This document shows positions 21,653 through 33,029 of a DNA stretch of 64,000 nt, one piece after another; position 1 is the stretch's first letter, and every line of letters begins with the position of its first letter. Position numbers and translations under genes: made by a program. Below the pieces are notes generated by a model. It was not told the origin of the DNA and searched no databases. It was given only the letters and a program-made list of their open reading frames with translations. Source of the stretch: Chlorocebus sabaeus (taxonomy: Eukaryota > Chordata > Mammalia > Primates > Cercopithecidae); the NCBI RefSeq assembly GCF_047675955.1, contig NC_132914.1, positions 130,186,663 to 130,250,662 on the forward strand. Reading direction: 5' to 3'.

Positions 21653-21802
21653 CTTAGAAATGTAAAGAACTTTTTGCCATGGTTTTGAATAATTTGGTTC
21701 TGCTTTCATTCATTCACTCAGTGGGTTTTAGCTATCCTGGCCTTTTTCTATTTCTTAAACTCTGTCAGTCAGGCTTCCTCCTCAGGAACTTTGTACTTGG
21801 TG

Positions 21803-21915
21803 CTGTGGCACAATCTCGGCTCACTGCAACCTCTGCTTCCCGGGTTCAAGTGATTCTCCTGCCTCAGCCTCCTTAGTAGCTGGGATTACGGGTGCCCGCC
21901 ACCATGCCTGGCTAA
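21803..21915 (-). repeat. Alu fragment, antisense
   Basis: Only the middle of the element is present (GTGGCACAATCTCGGC to CACCATGCCTGGCTAA), without T run or end. Confidence 0.88.
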
Positions 21916-22178
21916 TCCAAGTGCCAGTTTTAAACCTCTATTTTAAAAACTATTTTTGATTGCTGGTAATTTGCTGCCAGTTTTCACGAGGGGCCTATTT
22001 TGGTCTGTTTTGATTCAGTTCCCTTGCCCCCATGCTTGGCCAGTATTTCTTTTGAACCAGTGTGGTAGACTTGTTACCAAAAGAGAAAGGTTGATTACAT
22101 GACAGTCCTAATACTGTTTAATTCCATATCAGGTTTATGTTATAATTCAAAAAGTTATCTTTTGTTTGTTTTTTGTAG

Positions 22179-23524
22179 ATGGGTGGGAAGAATGGTACCA
22201 GAACAATCAAGATGAGCTTGAAAGTATTGAAAGAAGCTATGCTTGTGGTGTGTTGGGAAGACTTAATCTGAGCAAAACCCATGATTCTTCAAGACAGAGA
22301 CTCTATAACACACATGGGAAAAGTTTGACACAAAACTCAGCTTCAAGCAGAAGTTATTTGAGAAGGAATCCTGATAAGTTTCCTGGTTATGAAGAACCAT
22401 ATTTTCTTAAGCATCAGAGAACTCATAGCATAGAAAAAAATTGTGTGTGTAGTGAATGTGGGAAAGCTTTTCGTTGTAAGTCACAGCTCATTGTACATCT
22501 CAGAATTCATACAGGAGAGCGGCCTTATGAATGCAGTAAATGTGAAAGAGCCTTCAGTGCCAAGTCAAACCTTAATGCTCATCAGAGAGTTCATACAGGA
22601 GAAAAACCCTACTCATGTAGTGAGTGCGAGAAGGTCTTCTCTTTCAGGTCACAGCTCATTGTCCATCAGGAAATTCACACAGGAGGGAAACCCTATGGCT
22701 GCAGTGAATGTGGGAAAGCCTATAGTTGGAAATCACAGCTGCTTTTACACCAGAGAAGTCACACAGGAGTGAAACCCTATGAATGCAGTGAATGTGGGAA
22801 AGCCTTTAGTTTGAAGTCTCCATTCGTTGTACACCAGAGAACGCATACAGGAGTGAAACCACATAAATGCAGTGAATGTGGGAAAGCCTTTAGGAGTAAG
22901 TCCTATCTCCTTGTTCACGTCCGAATGCATACAGGAGAAAAACCCTATCAATGCAGTGATTGTGGGAAAGCCTTCAATATGAAGACACAACTCATCGTAC
23001 ATCAGGGAGTTCACACAGGAAATAATCCTTACCAATGCGGTGAATGTGGGAAAGCCTTTGGTAGGAAGGAACAGCTCACTGCACATCTGAGAGCTCATGC
23101 GGGAGAGAAGCCCTATGGATGCAGTGAATGTGGGAAGGCTTTCAGTAGCAAGTCATACCTTGTTATCCATAGGAGAACACACACCGGAGAGAGACCCTAT
23201 GAATGTAGTTTGTGTGAGAGAGCCTTTTGTGGAAAATCACAGCTGATTATACATCAGAGAACTCATTCAACGGAGAAGCCCTATGAATGCAATGAATGTG
23301 AAAAAGCCTACCCTAGGAAGGCATCACTTCAAATACACCAGAAAACTCATTCAGGAGAGAAACCTTTTAAATGCAGTGAATGTGGAAAAGCCTTCACTCA
23401 GAAGTCATCTCTCAGTGAACATCAGAGAGTTCACACTGGAGAGAAACCGTGGAAGTGCTCTGAATGTGGGAAATCCTTCTGTTGGAATTCAGGGCTTCGT
23501 ATACATCGGAAGACTCATAAATGA
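22179..23524 (+). CDS. ZNF26: ZNF26 terminal exon: linker and 13 C2H2 zinc fingers
   Basis: The acceptor is TTTTTTGTAG at 22169-22178 and the frame joins KRAB B at DGWEEW. About 75 linker residues are followed by one degenerate half-finger (PYFLKHQRTH, no cysteine pair) and 13 complete C2H2 fingers from 22443 to the stop TGA at 23522-23524. Seven of the twelve inter-finger linkers depart from TGEKP/TGERP (TGGKP, TGVKP twice, TGNNP, AGEKP, STEKP, SGEKP). Recognition helices are often of the KSQLIV kind. The three exons give 522 residues, matching a total near 533 with the missing first exon, the length I recall for human ZNF26. Predicted nuclear DNA-binding repressor; its target is not readable from sequence. 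Confidence 0.94.
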
Positions 23525-23802
23525 GAAATCGGAATGATGCAATGTGAGAAACTGATGTTCAGGAGACTTCGGATAATGTAGACGGGATTTACAAGCAGGA
23601 GGCCCTAAAACTACACTCATGTCAAAAATCAGAGAGGAGAGAGACCAACCATATTTGGGATGAGTGTAAAAGCTTTCAGAAATAAGTTGCAAATCTTTGT
23701 AGATGAAAATAGTGGAAGGAATGCGGAGCAATAAGTGTATCAGATGTTGTAGTATCATCATGAAGATTCAGAGAATTTACACGAGGAACACCTTATAAGT
23801 TC

Positions 23803-23808
23803 AATAAA
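23803..23808 (+). terminator. Candidate polyadenylation signal AATAAA
   Basis: First AATAAA after the ZNF26 stop; further ones at 23867-23872 and 23937-23942. Which is used cannot be told from sequence. Confidence 0.5.
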
Positions 23809-23866
23809 TTAAGGAAGCATTTCCCATGGAAAGTCACATTCCAGATTTGAAGCTGTGTTTTTGTAA

Positions 23867-23872
23867 AATAAA
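23867..23872 (+). terminator. Candidate polyadenylation signal AATAAA
   Basis: Second AATAAA after ZNF26, followed within 30 bases by T-rich sequence. Confidence 0.5.
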
Positions 23873-23895
23873 ATCTCGGTTATGAACAGTTGACT

Positions 23896-24660
23896 TTTCA
23901 TGGTGGAGTATAAAGTTGTTTTTTACAAAATATGTAAATAAAGTAATGTTCAGGAAAAACACAGGGAACAGATTCTTAAAGTTAAGGGATATTTCATATG
24001 ACTTCCCTGAGTTAACACTGAAAAGTATTTCTAAAATTTTTAGTATTTTATATTTTAATGTAACTTGTTCTATCTAACTATATATATATATATATATATT
24101 TGATAGTTTGTGGAATAATGTCCCCCAGTATTTTCCATATTAAATGCTAATTGTCTTTTCTTTTTCATAAGCAGATCTGGTGTTTATTACAGGGCTGCCG
24201 CTTGAGAGAACTCATTGTAATGAACGTTTATTATATTTTGCAGTTCCGTGCCTGTTGTCCATTGATTGACATGAGCACCCTTGTTTTCTCTGGAGAAATA
24301 CCTCCCCTCTCTGGGGTGCTTCCTGTGGTAGTGTCTTTCAGGTATCCGTTCCACTAGCTACAGGTGAGCATTTTACCCATTGTTGGATAATGGTAATCTC
24401 TTTTTCAGAATTTTGAGTCTGTAATTCATTCACACGTGAACCAGAAAATGTGGGAACTCGTTCAATCTTGTCCCAGAATTCTGTTGAGAACATCCATTCA
24501 TTCTGGCTAACTGATTACAAGAATAACTGTGGATACTATCCCTTTAGAACCTGCTTCTCTGGTCTTCTGTTGTTTCCTCACTTCTCAATAAAAGTATCTT
24601 TTACTTTTTGTTGTTTGGGTTTTTGGTTTTTTTTCTTAAGAAGAATGACTTTCTATTTCT
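23896..24660. other. Intergenic stretch, no gene seen
   Basis: Contains a (TA)n tract at about 24078-24100; otherwise unassigned, with a third AATAAA at 23937-23942. Confidence 0.4.
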
Positions 24661-24956
24661 TTTTTATTTTTTTGAGACTAAGTTTTGCTCTTGTCCCCCA
24701 GGCTGGAGTGCAATGGCGTGATCTCAGCTCACTGCAACCTCCGCCTCCCAGGTTCAAGCAATTCCCTTGCCTCATCCTCCCGAGTAGCCGGGATTACAGC
24801 TGCCTGCCGCCATGCCTGGCTAATTTTTGTATTTTTAGTAGAGACGGGGTTTCACCATGTTGGCCAGGCTGGTCTTGAACTCCTGACCTCAGGTGATCCG
24901 CCCACTTCAGCCTCCCAAAGTCTTGGGATTACAGGTGTGAGCCACCATGCCCGGCC
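24661..24956 (-). repeat. Alu, antisense
   Basis: GAGACTAAGTTTTGCTCTTG to CACCATGCCCGGCC. Confidence 0.94.
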
Positions 24957-26004
24957 AGCTTTCTATTTCTTGTAACCTAAAGGCTTTAACTGATGAGTTG
25001 TTGCCTTGGTAGCATGTAGTTGACAAAGTGGGGTACATGATTTAGGTTTGTCTGTTTTTCCTGAGACAAGAAAATCTCATTCTTGTTTATATTTGAAGAT
25101 AGCAACTTTTAGCCCATCATGTGAACTAGTGTTATTGTTTCTGTACACCTGAAATGTTGTCCCTGACGCTGAAATTTTGGAAACTCCGAAGAACTATAGC
25201 CTTTTAAAAATTTTAAATTTATGAGAAAATCTGAGATGGGACGGAGATGGCTGATTTTGATCGTGCTAGATCTTAGATCATAAGAATGCCAGGCCTGAAG
25301 CCCTGAAATCTCATCTCAGGTTGGAGTGTCAGACTTAGCAATTTTGACATTGCTGTAAAAGTTTCTCACAGCTGTAGGAGTGAGATGGTGGGAATCAAAT
25401 AGTATATTTGGCTTGGTGAATTAAAGTCAGTTCACCTCAGATGTTTACTAAATCCCTTAATGTAAACATGCATTGAAAAAGTTATCCATATTCTCCTCTT
25501 CCCCCTCGCCAAAAAAAAGTTATCCCTTGATAATTTGAATAGGAATATCTGGGAAGAACCTGAGGACTCGGCCTAGCAAACTCTTCTGATGTACTTTGCA
25601 CTGCAGGTGCTTCATTTAAGGATATAGACTAGATGTTGGCAATATATAAAATTCAAACTTGAGTGTCCATAAATAACTGTTGTTAGAACATGGCTAAATA
25701 TATTTGTGTATTATTTGACTGCTTTTGCACAGCAATGGCACAGTTGAGTAGCTGAGGTATAAAACACCTGCCACCTCCTGATATAAATAGAACCCCTTCC
25801 CTTTTCTGGGAAAATGTGGAATTTGCCTTGCAGGAGGAAACTTATTCTACCAATTCCCCATGGCTTATTTTTACCAGTTTGGTGACAAGAACCTACACTG
25901 AACATGCCCTGGGATGGGATTGCTCATTGAGGGAAATAGGTAGAATTCATACATAGAGCATTGCAGGAATGAGTGATACATCCAAACTTCTCGACATGAC
26001 AAAA
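24957..26004. other. Intergenic stretch, no gene seen
   Basis: Neither a coding frame nor a nameable repeat was found. Confidence 0.35.
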
Positions 26005-26190
26005 CCCAAGGCAACGTGGCAAAACCCTGTCTACAAAAGGTTTTAAAAGCTGGGCACAGTGGCGCACACCTGCAATCCCGGCTCCTCAGGAGGTGGAGGC
26101 AGGAGGATTGCTTGAGGTTAAGGATGCAGTGAGCTGCACTGCACTCCAGTCTGGGCAACAGTGAGACCCTGTCTCAGAAAAAAAGTCGGG
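26005..26190 (+). repeat. Alu fragment (old, J-like)
   Basis: Begins inside an element (GTGGCAAAACCCTGTCTAC), then GCTGGGCACAGTGGCGCACA to CTCAGAAAAAAA. Confidence 0.85.
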
Positions 26191-26292
26191 GGAGCGGGTA
26201 AATACTGTGAAATCCTTTGAGGGTGTTCAGTGAAGGGCAGTTACTTGCAGCATATACTTGGTGCGCTGACACCCAGCAGTGATGATGGTTTT

Positions 26293-26601
26293 TTGTTTTT
26301 TGGTTTTTTTTTTTTTTTGAGACGGAGTCTCACTCAGTCGCCCAGGCTGGAATGAATGGCATCATCTTGGCTCACTGCAAGCTCCGCCTCCTGGGTTCAA
26401 GTGATTCTCCTGCCTCAGCCTCTCGAGTAACTGGGATTACAAGGCTCATGCCACCACGCCCGGCTAATTTTTGTATTTTTAGTAGAGATGGGGTTTTACC
26501 ATGTTGGCCAGGCTGGTCTTGAATTCCTGACCTCAGGTGATCCACCTGTCTTGGCCTCCCAAAGTTCTGGAATTACAGGCGTGAGCCACCACACCTGTCC
26601 A
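26293..26601 (-). repeat. Alu, antisense, with target-site duplication
   Basis: Flanked by TGATGATGGTTTT at 26280-26292 and 26602-26614. Confidence 0.95.
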
Positions 26602-26828
26602 TGATGATGGTTTTAAAAGTTAGCTGCAGCAGCTAGGGCAAGACCAGATCCAACACTGGCTCATGGCAAGGGGAAGAACAAATGTCAGGAACTTTGCCAT
26701 AATCTAGAAGAAAGAATGGTAATGCTTTGTGACATGCTGGGATTGAATCCATTATGTGTTCCTAAGACCCTAAGCCTTTTCCCTCCACCAAGACCCAATA
26801 CAAATGTGTTATTGAAAGTAGTAGCTGC

Positions 26829-27117
26829 TGGCTGGGCGTGGTGACTCACGCCTGTAATCCCAGCACTTTGGGAGGCCAAGGCGGGTGGGTCACGAGGTCA
26901 GGAGATTGAGACCATCCTGGCTAGTACGGTGAAACCCTGTCTCTACTAAAAATACAAAAAATTAGCCAGGTGTGGTGGTGGGCACCTGTAGTGCCAGCTA
27001 CTAGGGAGGCTGAGGCGGGAGAATGGTGTGAACCCGGGAGGTGGAGCTTGCAGTGAGCTGAGATCGCGCCACTCACTCCAGCCTGGGTGACAGAGCGAGA
27101 CTCCGTCTCAAAAAGAA
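26829..27117 (+). repeat. Alu, with target-site duplication
   Basis: GGCTGGGCGTGGTGACTCAC start. GAAAGTAGTAGCTGCTG at 26814-26830 recurs at 27118-27134. Confidence 0.95.
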
Positions 27118-27134
27118 GAAAGTAGTAGCTGCTG

Positions 27135-28676
27135 TCCCTAGGCCGGGAATGTGGGTGAGAGCATCTGTTAATCAAATCCATCATCTCTTGGAGGATACTG
27201 TTCTTTCAGAAGACTGGTAATGGCCCTTAACAACTAAACTAGGTTGGTTTGATTAGTGTAGGGTGGTAGGGTGGGCATGGTAATGAGGTCTCCAGTTGAT
27301 TGTTAATTGTGAACTCTAAGAATGGAATTCAACCCATTTAAGGATTTGTCTGTAAAATCGAAGCATCTGATGTAACAGGCAATGTGAGTGCCATGGCCCC
27401 CAGCCCAACTTGCATACTTGCTTCAAAGAGCCCATGTTCCTTGAATTAGCCATAGACCATATACTGTTGAAGAAAGAATATAATGTGAACCTATTTCCTG
27501 TCATTTTTAGGGTGCTATACTCATAACCCAAGTAGCTTCAGAGGCTGTTGAATACTAGCTCCGACCTCACATATCAGATCATAATACTGTGATCTGATGA
27601 GCCAAGTCGGAGTTCTGATCCAAGGAATGTGGACCATTGAATCTTCTCCAGTGGTTGTTTCCCAGGACATCATAGTCCGGTGCTGCTCTGGTAGGCAGTT
27701 TGTGCCCATGTAACTCACCACACAAATACAACAATTCCTTCACAAGTCTGTACTCTCACAAGGCGAAGAGCCCACTCTGCCTCTGATGCCATGACCATGT
27801 CACGTGCCTGTTTATAGTTGATAAATTCATAGAGACTGCTACTAGCTTGCAGACCAGACCACATTCTAACAGTGTGTGCGAGATTTCAACTTTAAGACTT
27901 GTGGACTGCAAATTCTGCATTAAAGGCAGAGCATCAGTGGACAGCACCCATAGCAAAAGGACAAAGTAGGGAAAGTCTGCCCACCCACAGAAGGGAGGGA
28001 TGCGGAAGCTTGTACTGGGGACTGCGTGCGAAGTGTTTTTTGTGTTTGCAACATGCTCAGTTTTAAGGTCCCAAATCCCATCTGCAAGTTCAGCAACATT
28101 CAAACTATCAAATTCACGTAAAAACTAGTTCTGCGCTTGGGATAATTTGGTGCTGGCGTGGCAAAGCCAAACGGTATCAGGGTGAACACTTCCGCTTGCC
28201 TGTACAGGACTCCCTCAGGGAAAGCTTCACTGAATAGTGGCTCAGAAAAGCAGAGGAGTGGACAGTTACTAACCGTGTTCTGTAGTAATCATTGGCTACC
28301 AGAGTATCTTTGCCTTGGTAAGAAATCCACATTTATTTGGTATCAAGGTAGTACTGTCCACAGGGAGGGTGGAAACCTCATTTCCCTCTGCTGCTAATTA
28401 GTTTAGGAGTCATGTCTCTGAGGTCCTGCCAATAACATATGACGAAAGTCTGCCGGTTATTTTCCGGGAGTGGTATTCCTTGATCGCATGCAAACTCGCT
28501 TTCCCATTTGTTTTATATTGGTGTGTGATGATGTGATTGGTTTGTGATCAAAATGCGAAACATCTCACTAGGAATAGCAATAGAGGTGGCAAAATCCTGG
28601 CTTTTTCAAAATAATTGAATTGCGATCCAACCCTGGAACTACTTTCTTCCAAATTTAGTATTAAAAAAAGTCCTTA
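27135..28676. other. 1.5-kb intergenic stretch, unassigned
   Basis: The minus strand holds frames of 115, 71 and 66 codons near one another (28103-27316) with no domain I recognise. An old antisense ERV or processed transcript is possible. No splice signals support a gene. Confidence 0.35.
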
Positions 28677-28962
28677 GTCTTTTTCGAGGGAGAGTCTCGC
28701 TGTGTCACCCAGGCTGGAATGCAGTGGCACGATCATAGCTCCCTGCATCCTCTGCCTCCCAGGCTTGAGCGATTCTCATGCCTCACCCTTCTGAGTAGCT
28801 GGGACTACAGGTGTGCGTCACTATACCCAGCTAAGTTTTGTTTTTTCAGTAGAGGTGGATTTTCACCATGTTGGCCAGGCTGTTCTCAAACTCCTGACCT
28901 TAAGTGATCTCCCCACCTCAGCCTGTTAAAGTGCTGGTATTACAGGCGTGAGCCTCCACCTG
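28677..28962 (-). repeat. Alu (diverged), antisense
   Basis: GAGGGAGAGTCTCGCTGTGT to GTGAGCCTCCACCTG. Confidence 0.9.
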
Positions 28963-29041
28963 TAATATATAAGAATGCTTTTAAATGCAAGTAAAAGAAC
29001 CTGTAACTTAAAGTGGTATAAGGACTAAGGACTTGCAAGTA

Positions 29042-29291
29042 TTATTTGAAATACTGAAGGGCATTGTTGAAACCCAGAGGTTCCCCATTGCTGTGGGATA
29101 ATTAACTGTTGTGGAATGCTGTCCTGTTCTCCTGGGGCCACTGCTTTTACATCATGTAAATAGTGTTTATGAAAATCACAGACACGTGTACTGTGTATGT
29201 GGCACAATCCTAGCTGTGGTATGTATCTGTATTTGCACTTGCTTGGGCCTCAATGATCAACTTGTGGCAAAAGAACAAGAAAGAAGAACTG
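29042..29291. repeat. Local duplication, copy 1
   Basis: About 250 bp from TTATTTGAAATACTGAAGGG to AAGAAAGAAGAACTG; a second diverged copy lies 630 bp downstream. Confidence 0.92.
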
Positions 29292-29676
29292 AAATACTTA
29301 GAACCAATGATTGGCAAGTCAGTCGTTATGCCACTTTCAGTTGGGAGTTATTTTGCATTTAAAAGCATTCTTATATAAAAGTGGAATTAAGAAACAGAAG
29401 GATTTTAATTTTTCAGAAAATCAGAAAACATAGCAGTTTGAGTTGTTCATTACAGATAAGATAACAGAACCATAAAGAATAGGGCAACATTAGGAAACAA
29501 CAGGTGTATTGGCAAGACAGTCCAGCCTTCCACGGAAAGGTGTAGCCAATGCAAACTGGGTAATACTTGAGTTCAGGATTCCTTTACCCTTCCTGTGATC
29601 ACTAATGAAGGGTGACATCACTTTGGCTTTTGTGTCTATGTAGTATTTTTTAGATTTGCATTTGGTTGGCCAACCT

Positions 29677-30232
29677 CTGTTTTATTTGAAATACTGAAGG
29701 GCACTGCTGAAATCCAGAGGTTCCCCATTACTGTGGGATGACTGACTATTGTAGAATGCTGTCCTGTTCTCCTGGGGCCACTGCTTTTACATCATGTAAA
29801 TGGTATTTATGAAAATCACGGCCAGGAGCGGTGGCTCACGCCTCTAATCCCAGCACCTTGAGAGGCTGAGGTGGGCAGATCACAAGGTCGGGAGTTCGAG
29901 ACCAGCCTGGCCAATATGGTGAAATCCCATTTCAACTAAAAATACAAAAATTAGCCGGGCCTGGTGGCGGACGCCTGTAATCCCAGCTACTCGGGAGGCT
30001 GAGGCAGAAGAATCGCTTGAACCCGGGAGGCGGAGGTTTCAGTGAGCAGAAATCATGCCACTGCACTCCACCTTGGGTGACAGAGTAAGACTCCGCCTCA
30101 AAAAAAAGAAAAAAACAAAGCAAAGACACATGTACTGTGTATATGGCACAGTCCTGACTGTGGCACGTGTCTACATCTTCACTTGCATGGGCCTCAATTA
30201 TCAACTTGTGGCAAAAGAATAAGAAAGAAGAA
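29677..30232. repeat. Local duplication, copy 2, split by an Alu
   Basis: 29677-29819 and about 30117-30232 together match copy 1 at 29042-29291 in the same orientation (shared CTGTCCTGTTCTCCTGGGGC and ATCAACTTGTGGCAAAAGAA). The Alu therefore inserted after the duplication, or into one of two copies of an old repeat. Confidence 0.92.
29820..30116 (+). repeat. Alu inside duplication copy 2
   Basis: GGCCAGGAGCGGTGGCTCAC to an A-rich tail. Confidence 0.95.
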
Positions 30233-30239
30233 CAAAAAA

Positions 30240-30386
30240 GATGCTTGCCTATAGTCCCAGCTACTTGGGAGGCTGAGGCAGGAGGATCGCTTCAGCCCAG
30301 GAGGTGGAGAACGCAGTGAGCCATGATTGTGTTCCAGCCTGGATGACAGGGCAAGACCTCGTCTCTGTAAAAAGTAAAAATAAAGA
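30240..30386 (+). repeat. Alu fragment (right-arm portion)
   Basis: CTTGCCTATAGTCCCAGCTA to GTCTCTGTAAAAAG, lacking the 5' half. Confidence 0.88.
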
Positions 30387-30773
30387 CATAAACAAACTAT
30401 ATAATAACAGTAAAGAAGACAAATGTCAATGATGCCGAAAAGCCAAAAGCAGCCGAGAGGACAGTCTTGAGTAGAGGGCAGAGGAGTTCCCAAAGAGGAA
30501 AGCCCAGTCTGAGATCAGGCTGGAGGCCAAAAGGAACTCTTGACCTGAGACACTTGAATATATTACTTCTACTGGCAAATAGAAGTGCTTCAGGCAGACA
30601 TTTATTTAGAAATTCATGCTGGATGTTTATTGATGGAATTTTTAACTCTTTAATAGAAGTCTGAACTAAGTATGCCATGTATTTTGGGGGTAAGTGTTGG
30701 GAGAAGGAAGTGACTTTTGGTTTTGTGAGTCTCTTGAAGATTTAAGGGTTATTGTGAAAAAGTGTAGGGGTAA
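30387..30773. other. Intergenic stretch, no gene seen
   Basis: No convincing coding region or named repeat. Confidence 0.35.
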
Positions 30774-31082
30774 TTTTTTTTTTTTTTTTTTTTTTTTTTT
30801 GAGACAGAGTCTCACTCTGTCGCCCATGCTGGAGTACAGTGGCGTGATCTTGGCTCACTGCAACCTCCGCCTCTGGGGTTCAGGCAATTCTCCTGCCTCA
30901 GCCTCCTGAGTAGCTGAGATTACAGGCACGCGCCACCACGCCCGGCTAATTTTTGTATTTTTAGTAGAGATGGAGTTTCACCATTTTGGCCAGGCTGGTC
31001 ATGTACTCCTGACCTCAGGTGATCCACCCGCCTCGGCCTCCCAGAGTGCTGGGATTACTGGCGTGAGCCACCGTACCTGGCC
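30774..31082 (-). repeat. Alu, antisense
   Basis: Long T run, GAGACAGAGTCTCACTCTGT to CACCGTACCTGGCC. A separate T run lies at 31120-31144. Confidence 0.94.
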
Positions 31083-31218
31083 AGAGCAACCTTAATTTTT
31101 AAAAACAATGTAGCTGCCCTTTTTTTTTTTTTTTTTTTTTTTTTAGAGCATCACAGTAAAAGGAAAATAACAGCTCACTTTGGGGCCCAGGTATGAAATT
31201 TAAAATCAGCCCTACTCT

Positions 31219-31508
31219 GGCTGGGTGCAGTGGCTTTTCCCTATAATCCCAGCACTTTGGGAGGCAGGAGGATCACTTGAGCTCAAGAATTTGAGACCCG
31301 TCTGGACAACAAAGCAAGACCCTATCTCTAAAAAAAAAAAAAAATACCCAGGCATGGTGGCTTATGGCTGTGGTCCCAGCTACTCTGGAGACTGAGGTCA
31401 GAGGACTGCTTGAGCCCAGGAGGTTGAGGCTGCAGTCAGCCATATTTGTACCACTGCACTCCAGCCTGGGTGACAGAGGAAGACCTTGTCTCAGGAAAAA
31501 AAAAAAAT
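31219..31508 (+). repeat. Alu (older)
   Basis: GGCTGGGTGCAGTGGCTTTT to an A-rich tail; several small deletions. Confidence 0.92.
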
Positions 31509-31940
31509 TCTCTTTGTATTTGTAATATGTTATCAGATATCATCATTGGAGGTTGTAAGGATGGGAATATTAGTTGAAAGTCTGATATTTTATCATTGAG
31601 TTGCCCTTTTCCAATTTTACATGCTTAGGTTGATTTCTCAATAGCAGCAGTAAACATCAGAAGACAGTAAAAGAATGTCTTCAATGTGCTGAAAGAAAAC
31701 ATCTACCTAGAATAGAAGGGTTGTTCACAAACCACGGTGAAATAATGTCATTTTAAACAAAATATTTAATACTAAGAAAGTTGGAAACATAAGTCAAAAA
31801 AATAAAAAGTCATGCTTGGCCAAATCTAAACAGACTTAAAAATTGTAAGATGTAATTTGGTGGTACAAAAATATGGAAATAAACCCCAGAAAATAATAGT
31901 ATGTAACATTGGAAGAAGTCTATTTAATAATTTTTAGGAG
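31509..31940 (+). repeat. Probable L1M fragment
   Basis: TTCTCAATAGCAGCAGTAAA and TCTTCAATGTGCTGAAAGAA resemble ancient L1 text; diverged. Confidence 0.5.
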
Positions 31941-32290
31941 AGTAGAGATTCTGATTATCCCACATGACAGGGCATTAGACAAGGAGACCCACTTCACCAT
32001 AGATAAGGTGCAGTGGTGGTCCCATAACCAAGGGATCTATTGGTCACGCCTTATGCTTACCTCACCACCTAGAAGCTGCTGGTGTGACAGAGCATCGGAT
32101 GACCTGCTGAAGGTGAGTTGAAGTACCAGCTTAGTGACAGTACTTGACAAGCATAGGGCACCATCCTCCAAGATGCAGTCCTGGAATCCGACTCTTATCT
32201 GGTAGTGATTACTCAGTAGGCAGTACACACATGTCCAAGAGCCAAGGAGTGGGAACGGGATCTGCCCCACTTAACATCATTTCCAGTGAT
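31941..32290 (+). pseudogene. ERVL-type integrase fragment
   Basis: The plus frame reads THFTIDKVQWW, SHNQGIYWS and, further on, ASDDLLK, matching the integrase catalytic-core layout of ERVL elements. The following text (GGGCACCATCCTCCAAGATG) fits the ERVL pol 3' region. Frames are broken; no LTR is seen next to it. Confidence 0.7.
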
Positions 32291-32448
32291 CAGTTTGGAG
32301 ACTGAAGAGCAACAGTCTGAGGAATGACCCCAGCAGTAATTTGTTTCCACAGAAAAAGAGCACCAGTAAAGGGTAGTTATGTAATAATAAAAGATAGTAC
32401 AAGTGCAGATTTTTTATTTTATTAATAACTGATTAACAGTTATTATAG

Positions 32449-32739
32449 ATCAGGTGTGGTGGCACGCCTGTAATCTCAGCACTTTGGGAGGCTGAGGCAG
32501 GCGAAACACGAGGTCAGAAGATCGAGACCATCCTGGCCAACACGGTGAAACCTCGTCTCTGCCAAAAATACAAAAATTAACCGGGCGTGGTGGCAGGTAC
32601 CTGTAGTCCCAGCTACTCAGGAGGCTGAGGCAGGAGAATGGTGCGAACCCGGGAGGCAGAGCTTGCAGTGAGCCGAGATCGCGCCACTGCACTCCAGCCT
32701 GGGCGACAGCGAGACTCTGTCTCAAAAAAAAAAAAAAAG
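32449..32739 (+). repeat. Alu, 5'-trimmed
   Basis: Starts ATCAGGTGTGGTGGCACGCC without the usual GGCCGGGCG; A tail at 32725-32738. Confidence 0.93.
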
Positions 32740-33029
32740 CAATTATATAAAACAATATGCAATACTGTTTGGATTATAACATACAAAAGTGTAATGTGTC
32801 TACCAGTAACACCACAAAGGAGGAGGGTGGGAGAAAAGTCATGTTGGGGTAAGGAAATGGCTCTAGATGGCAAAGCCACAAGAATAAGCTGAGAGAACCA
32901 GAAATAGGAAATAAAGAGGCTACTGTAACAAAAGCTGTTAATATATACTTTCTCTTCGTTCTTCTATCAGCTTCTTTAAATAAAATATATAAAGCAATAT
33001 TTATAACAATGTGTTGTTGCGTTTGTAAC

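Larger units (their letters stand above)
23525..23895 (+). other. ZNF26 3' UTR with two decayed zinc fingers
   Basis: Downstream of the stop, 23640-23705 reads in shifting frames like a finger (GAGACCAACCATATTTGGGA, then FRNKLQ), and 23766-23850 like another (RIYTRN linker, EAFPMESHI). Polyadenylation signals follow. The gene once had a longer array, or the 3' UTR grew from a duplicated array. Confidence 0.7.

Noticed and set aside
22745..23098. 117-codon minus-strand frame
   Set aside because: Antisense shadow of the zinc-finger repeats.
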